Shown here in pieces: positions 4,881 through 9,038 of a DNA stretch of 9,038 bases (position 1 is the first letter of the stretch; each line of letters opens with the position of its first letter). The position numbers were made by a program, and so were the translations under genes. The DNA is taken from positions 1,313 to 10,350 of the forward strand of contig JADFRB010000027.1 of assembly GCA_022561525.1 (NCBI GenBank), written 5' to 3'. Under the pieces are notes generated by a model. It ran no database searches and was not told where the DNA came from. It worked only from the letters and a program-made list of their open reading frames with translations. Source of the stretch: Nitrospinota bacterium (GTDB lineage: Bacteria; Nitrospirota; Nitrospiria; Nitrospirales; UBA8639).

Positions 4881-5771
4881 ATGCAGGAGACAACAATCCA
4901 CAACGCCGGAATTGCCAAACGAAAGACCCGATGGGGCAGTGTGGCCTTTTTCGTCACCCTGACCCTCGTTACACTGGTGGGATGTCCTATTTATCTATAT
5001 AAAGAAGGACTCTCTCTATTTTTAGGAGTCCTGACGCTTAGCTTCATCTTCCCGACAGGCATGGCGATTACAGCGGGTTACCACCGGCTTTATGCGCATA
5101 CGACCTATAAAGCCCATCCGGTTTATCATTTCCTGATGCTATTCTTTGGCGCGGCCACATTCCAGCAGTCGGCGCTTAAGTGGTCATCGCTCCATCGGAC
5201 CCACCACCGTTATACCGATACAGATCGAGATCCTTATAATATTAAGAAAGGGTTCTTTCATGCACACGTCGGGTGGATTCTCTTCTGGAAGAACCCCGTG
5301 GATTACGGCAATGTAAAAGACCTATGTAAGTTATCGTTGCTCATGCATCAACACAACCACTTTCAGGCTTGGGCGATTCTAGCCGGAGCGGTCACACCTG
5401 TTGTGATTGGCGCGATGGGAGGCCAAGCGCTGGGGGCCTTGCTTTTTGCAGTGGTGGCCAGGCTTTTTGTCGTGTATCAACTCACGTTCTTTATCAATTC
5501 ACTTGCGCATACGCTTGGGACTGCCAATTATGATGCGAAGATCACTGCCAAAGATAACTTTTTCGCCGCGGTGATGACAAATGGAGAGGGGTATCATAGT
5601 TATCATCACCGCTTTCCGATGGATTATCGTAACGGGGTTTATTGGTACCAGTGGGATCCAACGAAGTGGTGGATCTATACGGCGTCGAAAATTGGTCTCG
5701 TGCGTGATTTAGTTCGAATTCCTACTGAGAAAATTCTGAAGGCCAGACTCACACATCAGCCTTCTGCCTAG
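4881..5771 (+). CDS. Acyl-CoA / acyl-lipid delta-9-type fatty acid desaturase
   Basis: This 296-aa integral membrane di-iron desaturase would introduce a double bond into a saturated acyl chain, adjusting membrane fluidity. All histidine boxes are present: H68-R-L-Y-A-H73, H105-R-T-H-H109 and H239-S-Y-H-H243. Two extra ligand positions known from the stearoyl-CoA desaturase structures are also conserved, N206 and H210 in NSLAHTLG, with H129 in FFHAHVGW. Hydrophobic segments lie near 20-40, 44-66, 82-97, 163-180 and 183-205. The length is standard for bacterial DesC/SCD1-type enzymes. The start has only a weak, distant purine run (AAAGGGG near 4859), but no better in-frame start is visible. 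The third box is followed by Arg (HHRFP) instead of the common Glu. It stands alone, with an IS1 element upstream and decayed tex on the opposite strand downstream. Electron donor and acyl carrier are not revealed. Confidence 0.93.
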   Translation: MQETTIHNAGIAKRKTRWGSVAFFVTLTLVTLVGCPIYLYKEGLSLFLGVLTLSFIFPTGMAITAGYHRLYAHTTYKAHPVYHFLMLFFGAATFQQSALKWSSLHRTHHRYTDTDRDPYNIKKGFFHAHVGWILFWKNPVDYGNVKDLCKLSLLMHQHNHFQAWAILAGAVTPVVIGAMGGQALGALLFAVVARLFVVYQLTFFINSLAHTLGTANYDAKITAKDNFFAAVMTNGEGYHSYHHRFPMDYRNGVYWYQWDPTKWWIYTASKIGLVRDLVRIPTEKILKARLTHQPSA

Positions 5772-6118
5772 TGGCGATGCTTGTGAGACCTGGATCGCTT
5801 CTTAGGTGAGAGGGCAATACGCTTACACGGCCACATCAATGTCCATGACTTTCCTGCACTATCTCACCTGTTTTGGTCACCGTATGCGGATCGTCAACAA
5901 ACTCGCCTGATAGTTCTGAGATATTGATGAAGCCATCTTGATGCAGGCCATTATCAACGAATGCGCCAAAGTTTGCGGTATTGGTAACCACGCCCGGTCA
6001 TTTCATGCCATTTTTTAAGTCGTTATTGATTCACATGATCTTTAAAACTGCCGGTTTTAAACTCAAGGTGGGGTGAATAGGAATTTAAGGGCCTTTTTGG
6101 GGGGAATATATCGGTCAG
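5768..6118 (-). pseudogene. tex: Remnant of tex 3' end (S1 RNA-binding domain), multiply frameshifted
   Basis: The best stretch (about 5854-6000 on the minus strand) reads [16 protein letters not shown], then [19 protein letters not shown] and [12 protein letters not shown]. This is the S1 domain at the C-terminus of the transcription accessory protein Tex ([25 protein letters not shown] type). Continuing in other frames gives KVMDIDVA and then KRIALSPKKRSRSHKHRH before TAG at 5768-5770. Upstream, shifted pieces FKTGSFKDHVN and NNDLKNGMK correspond to the linker before the S1 domain, with a TGA where a residue before GVV is expected. At least three frameshifts and one nonsense codon are needed, so it cannot encode Tex. 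The rest of the gene is absent to the right. The final TAG overlaps the desaturase TAG. Confidence 0.78.
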
Positions 6119-6150
6119 CAAAGCTCGTTATTTGAGTCACACAACCAGAG

Positions 6151-6186
6151 AGCCTCATCGTTTCGGCGGTGGGGCTTTTGTTGTTT
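6151..6186 (+). terminator. Rho-independent terminator
   Basis: AGCCTCATCG (6151-6160) pairs with CGGTGGGGCT (6167-6176) through ten positions, two of them G-U in RNA, with a 6-nt loop. The tail is T-rich (TTTTGTTGTTTATT). The T-tract lies on the plus-strand side, so it would stop transcripts reading through from the desaturase 380 bp upstream. Confidence 0.6.
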
Positions 6187-6480
6187 ATTCACCTCTCACT
6201 GGAACTTCTCAAAATTTGGGGTATGTGTACGCTTCTCATTTATTTATCTAGTATAAAGCTAATTTTATAAGTAGTAAGTTTTGTACACACCCCCCAGCAA
6301 TTGAGAGGTTGTTATAGCTTATGGGTCAGGACTCCTGCCTACGCTTTGGGCTACGGCCCGTCCTTCCTGATTGTCTAACTGTTGTCTAGTAAATTTGATA
6401 GAAATGAATAGCTAACTCGTGAGCGACAGGATGGAGGAAACCCATAATTCAATATGGGTATAAATAGAAGTATGGATAAT
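6187..6480. other. AT-rich intergenic region left of IS256 remnant
   Basis: No coding reading was found on either strand. The first half (about 6220-6290) is strongly AT-rich. An imperfect palindrome with TCAGGA/TCCTGA arms spans 6326-6370, and a small hairpin ACCCATA/TATGGGT lies at 6440-6459. None matches a feature type that I can name. Confidence 0.35.
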
Positions 6481-6508
6481 GGAGCTATTGTCAAATCTGG
6501 TGTCTGAG
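6481..6508 (+). repeat. Terminal inverted repeat of IS256-family element (transposase 3' side)
   Basis: Begins GGAGCTATTGTC and ends GTGTCTGAG; pairs with 7845-7872. Confidence 0.7.
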
Positions 6509-6515
6509 CTGTTGA

Positions 6516-7761
6516 TTACGCGGCGACCGGATCAAACCTGGTTTCCTCGATGCCATCAGTAAAATGAATGCCCTTGATAATTTTTTCCAACTCCTTGAAT
6601 CCCCGGAAGCGGCGCCAGGTTTTCTCGGCACACCGTCCCAGCTTGAACATCATGTGCAACATCCCATCTCGAGTCAGGCAGCCCTTCGTCCGCTTGGTCC
6701 GATGGCGAATTGTGCCAAAGGTCGATGCAATCGGATTCGTGGTGCGCAGACTCTGCCAGTGCGAAGCCGGAAACGCATAGAATGTCAGGAACTCCTCTCG
6801 ATCTCTTTCTACGCACGCCGTGGCCTTCGGATACTTGGCTTCATAGGTGGGGAGAAAGACGTCGAAGGCTCGAACGGCAGCGGCTTTGGTCTCAGCCCGC
6901 CAGAGCTCCTGCAACGCCTGTTTCGCTTTCGGCTGCCCACTCTTCGGCAAGGCATTCAGCACATTGTTTGTCTTGTGCCCCCAACACCGCTGCTGGCGCG
7001 TGGTCGGAGAGATTTCCTCCACAGCTTGCCCCAAAACCCATCGCGCCATCGCCAATGGCTACTGCGGGAGCATTCATCCCGCGTGCTTTCAGATTCAACA
7101 AAAGTTCTCGCCAGCTCTGGGTGGACTCACGCCCCCCGTCGTCGATGGCCAAGAGCTGCTTCTCCCCTTGGGCATTCATCCCAATGATGACTAAGGCACA
7201 GAGCCGTTGAGTCTCGGCCCGCAGTCCACTGTAAATCCCATCCACCCACATCTAGATCCACGGTTCGTCCTCGAGCCGTCGCTGCCGCCACGTGTCGTAC
7301 TCTTCTCGCCACACCTGCTGTAACCGAGCGATGGTACTGGCGGAGAGGCTCTTCGCCTCGGGGCCAACTCACACTTCCAACGCCGCCTGCATCTCCCCGG
7401 TCGAGAGTCCCTTCACATACAGCCAGGGGAGGGCCGCTTCCAAACTCCGCGTCTTGCGTACGTAGGGCGGAACCAAGGCCGACCGAAAGGTGACGGGCTC
7501 CCCCTCTCGACTGCGCACCTTCGGGACCTGGACCGTCACCGGCCCGATCCCTGTCTGAATCTCTCGCGTCGGGTGATGGCCACTGAGGACAACCCGCGCG
7601 TGTCCCTGCTCATCCTGTTGGTCAGCATAGGTGGCTAACAATTCCACCACCTCCGCGTTCAAGGCTTGCGCAATGAGCTTCTGGGCTCCCGCCCGCATTA
7701 CATCCGTGAGCTCGTCTTGGCCTCCTCGCTCTTCTTGCTCTGTTTTGTGACGCGTCTTCAT
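6516..7761 (-). pseudogene. IS256-family (Mutator-type) transposase, disrupted
   Basis: The gene starts at ATG 7759-7761 with AAGGAG about 10 nt upstream and ends at TAA 6516-6518; the original length was about 415 aa, normal for the family. Segment 7369-7761 gives the N-terminal region (REIQTGIGPVTVQVPKVRSR, then FRSALVPPYVRKTRSLEAAL). An in-frame TGA at 7369-7371 follows ALEV, and a TAG at 7252-7254 precedes MWVDGIYSGLRAE, which carries the first catalytic Asp. The second Asp is in AIGDGAMGF, right after which the frame changes (about 7029-7038) and continues as PTTRQQRCWGHKTNNVLNAL. The third catalytic position, normally Glu in TTNPIES, is Ala (TTNPIAS, codon at 6726-6728). Two nonsense codons, a frameshift and a lost catalytic acid make the enzyme dead. 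Confidence 0.92.
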
Positions 7762-7844
7762 CGTGGCGTCTCTCCTTTGTGGTTGAAGGTGGGTGTTGTG
7801 CGAACAACCATTTCAACCCGAGACGCCGCGTCTGTTCAACTCCC

Positions 7845-7872
7845 CTCAGACACTACTTTCGAGTATACCTCC
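7845..7872 (-). repeat. Terminal inverted repeat of IS256-family element (transposase 5' side)
   Basis: On the minus strand it begins GGAGGTATACTC and ends GTGTCTGAG; pairs with 6481-6508. Confidence 0.7.
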
Positions 7873-8066
7873 AGCCAGAAACCCCCTCATGTTGAGACCG
7901 CTGATTAGGCGATTGCCCCCCGGCGCGTTCTTTGGGACTTTTCGGCTCGGCCAAAAAGCCTGTTTAAAATTCCTATTCGTTAACTTTTTTTTTAAACGGT
8001 CGATAAGATCGCTATTCTCTTTGGAAAGTGATCAGGAACCAACAATTTTGAGAAGCTGAGGGTGTT
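7873..8066. other. Leader region of the DUF4268-like gene
   Basis: 194 bp with no gene. It changes from GC-rich to AT-rich and contains an inverted repeat GTTTAAA (7962-7968) / TTTAAAC (7991-7997) around GTTAAC and a long T-run. The promoter for the gene at 8067 should be here, but I could not fix its boxes. Confidence 0.35.
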
Positions 8067-8732
8067 ATGACGAAACCGGTTGGAAAACTCCGAAAAATTG
8101 ACTTGAATGAAGTGTGGGGGAATGAGCCCGATGGCTTTGGGTCATGGTTACAGCAAGAGGAAATCTTAGAAATGTTGGGCGAATCTATCGGGGTGCCCCT
8201 AAAACCCGCCGGTGGGAACAATCCATTAGAGACATTACCGGGTGGGGTGTTAGCCAAAGATGCGAAGCATGGGCATTACGTGATTGTTTGTGGGCACCTC
8301 AATGGTATAAATTCTGATACGTTGGGTAAATTGATTATGTATTCCGCTGGTTTGGAGGCGAAAGCGTTTGTTTGCGTGGGGCAAGAGATTACCTCGGAAA
8401 TTCGCCGGAGTTTAGATTGGCTCAATACTGTTTCCCGAGAGAATGTGAGTTTTTATGCCACAGAATTGGAGTTATGGCGGATTGATGATTCCGTTCCCGC
8501 ACCGAATTTCAATGTCGTGTGCCAACCTAATATGTGGGCGAGGCAGCTCAAAATGGGGCAAGATGAGAATGAGGGGAATGGAGCTCAAGAACCCAAGGAC
8601 TCCCCTGAATCCCAATCGAAGAAGGAGGATTCGGGACAAGGTTCAACAGAAAAAGTTGCTGCTGGAGACAAATCAGGCAAAGATGGCGTATCAGTACGTC
8701 AAAATTTTGTCTACACGAAAACCTTCTCCTAA
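8067..8732 (+). CDS. Nuclease-fold protein related to DUF4268 N-terminal domain, catalytic residues replaced
   Basis: This 221-aa protein starts at ATG 8067 with GAGGG about 6 nt upstream. Residues 7-160 follow the N-terminal domain of DUF4268 proteins: KLRKIDLNEVW at 7-17, the LAKD strand at 62-65, LGKLIMYSAGLEA at 86-98, SLDWLN at 115-120, then ELELWRIDDS and FNVVCQPNMWAR. In relatives the strand reads ADIL and the next VIIENQL, giving the D...E-N-Q pattern of a PD-(D/E)XK-type nuclease. Here these are GGVL (59-62) and VIVCGHL (72-78), so the expected acids are gone while the scaffold remains. After about residue 165 comes a highly charged low-complexity tail instead of the usual C-terminal DUF4268 domain. 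It may be a degenerate gene or a non-catalytic adaptor. Defence or DNA-repair roles are only inference. Confidence 0.72.
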   Translation: MTKPVGKLRKIDLNEVWGNEPDGFGSWLQQEEILEMLGESIGVPLKPAGGNNPLETLPGGVLAKDAKHGHYVIVCGHLNGINSDTLGKLIMYSAGLEAKAFVCVGQEITSEIRRSLDWLNTVSRENVSFYATELELWRIDDSVPAPNFNVVCQPNMWARQLKMGQDENEGNGAQEPKDSPESQSKKEDSGQGSTEKVAAGDKSGKDGVSVRQNFVYTKTFS

Positions 8733-8951
8733 TTCACAGTCACTATTCCTTGAGATATGGCAATCCCGATCTGAGGGTTGAGTCGCGTTACTAGACCTGC
8801 CAGGAAAGTCCCTTGCTTTGCATGGGGATGAATGGCCCTGGTCAGGCCAGGCCGATCCTATCCGCGAACATCCATGAAGCCGGAGTCCAAGTGGCATCCA
8901 CCCAAAAAGAACAGACCGCCCAAGAACCCCACAGCGTCAATGGCCTCTATC
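8733..8951. other. Region between DUF4268-like gene and right-end repeat array
   Basis: No recognised gene. The +1 frame across the end of the previous gene (about 8660-8781) reads ILSTRKPSPNSQSLFLEIWQ, which could be a frameshifted piece of a missing C-terminal domain. A 45-codon frame (8828-8965) is listed separately. Confidence 0.35.
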
Positions 8952-8965
8952 TGAGAGTCCCTTAA
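8828..8965 (+). CDS. Possible small or truncated hypothetical protein (45 aa)
   Basis: ATG at 8828 to TAA 8963-8965. The reading includes SANIHEAGVQVASTQKEQTA, followed by VNGLYLRVP, and has plausible protein composition, but only a poor ribosome binding site (GGGG directly before the ATG). Its last codons overlap the start of the right-end repeat array, so it may be the tail of a gene fragment cut by a mobile element. The family was not recognised; it may be chance. Confidence 0.2.
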   Translation: MNGPGQARPILSANIHEAGVQVASTQKEQTAQEPHSVNGLYLRVP

Positions 8966-9038
8966 GCACATGAAACCCGTTTCTTAAACGAATGAGCCAA
9001 ATCCTTAAACGAATGCACCCAGTTTCTTAAACGAATGC
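8952..9038 (+). mobile_element. Candidate end of an IS21-like element (continues off window)
   Basis: The stretch starts TGAGAGTCCCTTAAG and carries four spaced copies of a short repeat. IS21-family elements are known to begin with 5'-TG and to have several internal repeats of about 20 bp at each end, often with a CTGGGT-like piece, seen here on the minus strand as AAACTGGGTGC. No transposase gene is inside the window, so this is inference. Confidence 0.3.
8961..9037 (+). repeat. Direct-repeat array, unit CTTAAACGAATG, period 21-22 bp
   Basis: The core CTTAAACGAATG occurs at 8983, 9004 and 9026, with a diverged copy CTTAAGCACATG at 8961 (9 of 12). The full unit is TTTCTTAAACGAATG plus a variable 6-7 bp. 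Spacings of 22, 21 and 22 bp put all copies on one face of the DNA helix. The array runs to within one base of the right edge and may continue. Confidence 0.85.

Larger units (their letters stand above)
6481..7872 (-). mobile_element. IS256-family insertion sequence, inactive (1392 bp)
   Basis: The broken IS256/Mutator-type transposase frame is bracketed by 28-bp imperfect inverted repeats at 6481-6508 and 7845-7872. They match at 21 of 28 positions, with an inner GTGTCTGAG identical in both. The total size is normal for IS256-family elements. The flanks (ATGGATAAT left, AGCCAGAAA right) show no target duplication, in keeping with an old or rearranged insertion. Confidence 0.82.

Noticed and set aside
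4632..4901. Minus-strand frames upstream of the desaturase
   Set aside because: No ribosome binding site or family motifs, and atypical composition; the region is best read as intergenic.
6326..6370. tRNA or structured RNA gene
   Set aside because: The palindrome has only a 6-bp outer stem with poor inner pairing, and there are no T-loop or anticodon features.
6564..7210. Long plus-strand open frames of up to 207 codons
   Set aside because: They are shadows of the IS256 transposase pseudogene in GC-rich DNA and show no family motifs.
8961..9037. CRISPR array
   Set aside because: Units are only about 15 bp with 6-7 bp spacers and imperfect repeats, too short for repeat-spacer structure, and no cas genes are present.

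Overview
The window looks like a gene-sparse, repeat-rich accessory stretch of a Gram-negative environmental bacterium. I favour a member of the Nitrospirota (Nitrospira-like). That rests on recollection of similar methyltransferase and palindromic repeat sequences in that group, not on a search, so the assignment is tentative. Intact genes are few; decayed genes and mobile-element remnants take up much of the space.

Left part (1-1947). Three minus-strand units, possibly one operon, read leftwards: a pterin-4a-carbinolamine dehydratase (phhB-like, 1046-1384), a small gene interrupted by an in-frame TGA (686-1009), and a SAM-dependent methyltransferase that runs off the left edge (1-565). Divergent from them is a 67-aa hypothetical protein (1596-1799). 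A Cys-rich zinc-ribbon reading frame overlaps it in the next frame (1762-1947), has no start codon of its own, and probably was once its C-terminal half.

Middle-left (1948-3505). A 120-aa single-domain response regulator (2432-2794) is packed between two diverged copies, in opposite orientation, of one palindromic repeat (2272-2417 and 2795-2915). The second copy starts at the base after the stop codon. The copies differ by paired substitutions that keep their stems. Next comes a minus-strand secreted protein with an EF-hand-like loop (3020-3505).

Centre (3612-6186). An IS1-family element (3612-4529) has 31-bp ends that are themselves palindromes and a transposase split at an A7 tract. It is followed by an acyl-CoA/acyl-lipid delta-9-type desaturase (4881-5771) with all three histidine boxes. 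On the opposite strand, overlapping its stop codon, lies a wrecked 3' end of tex (S1 domain). An intrinsic terminator lies at 6151-6186.

Right part (6481-9038). A dead IS256-family element (6481-7872) has recognisable terminal repeats, two nonsense codons, one frameshift and a lost catalytic Glu. It is followed by a protein related to the nuclease-like N-terminal domain of DUF4268 proteins, in which the catalytic positions are replaced (8067-8732). The window ends in a ~22-bp-period direct-repeat array (8961-9037) that may be the multi-repeat end of an IS21-like element or an iteron-like array.

No rRNA, tRNA or CRISPR array was seen. The two best candidates for something new are the response-regulator/repeat cassette with stem covariation and the nuclease-fold protein that has lost its active site.
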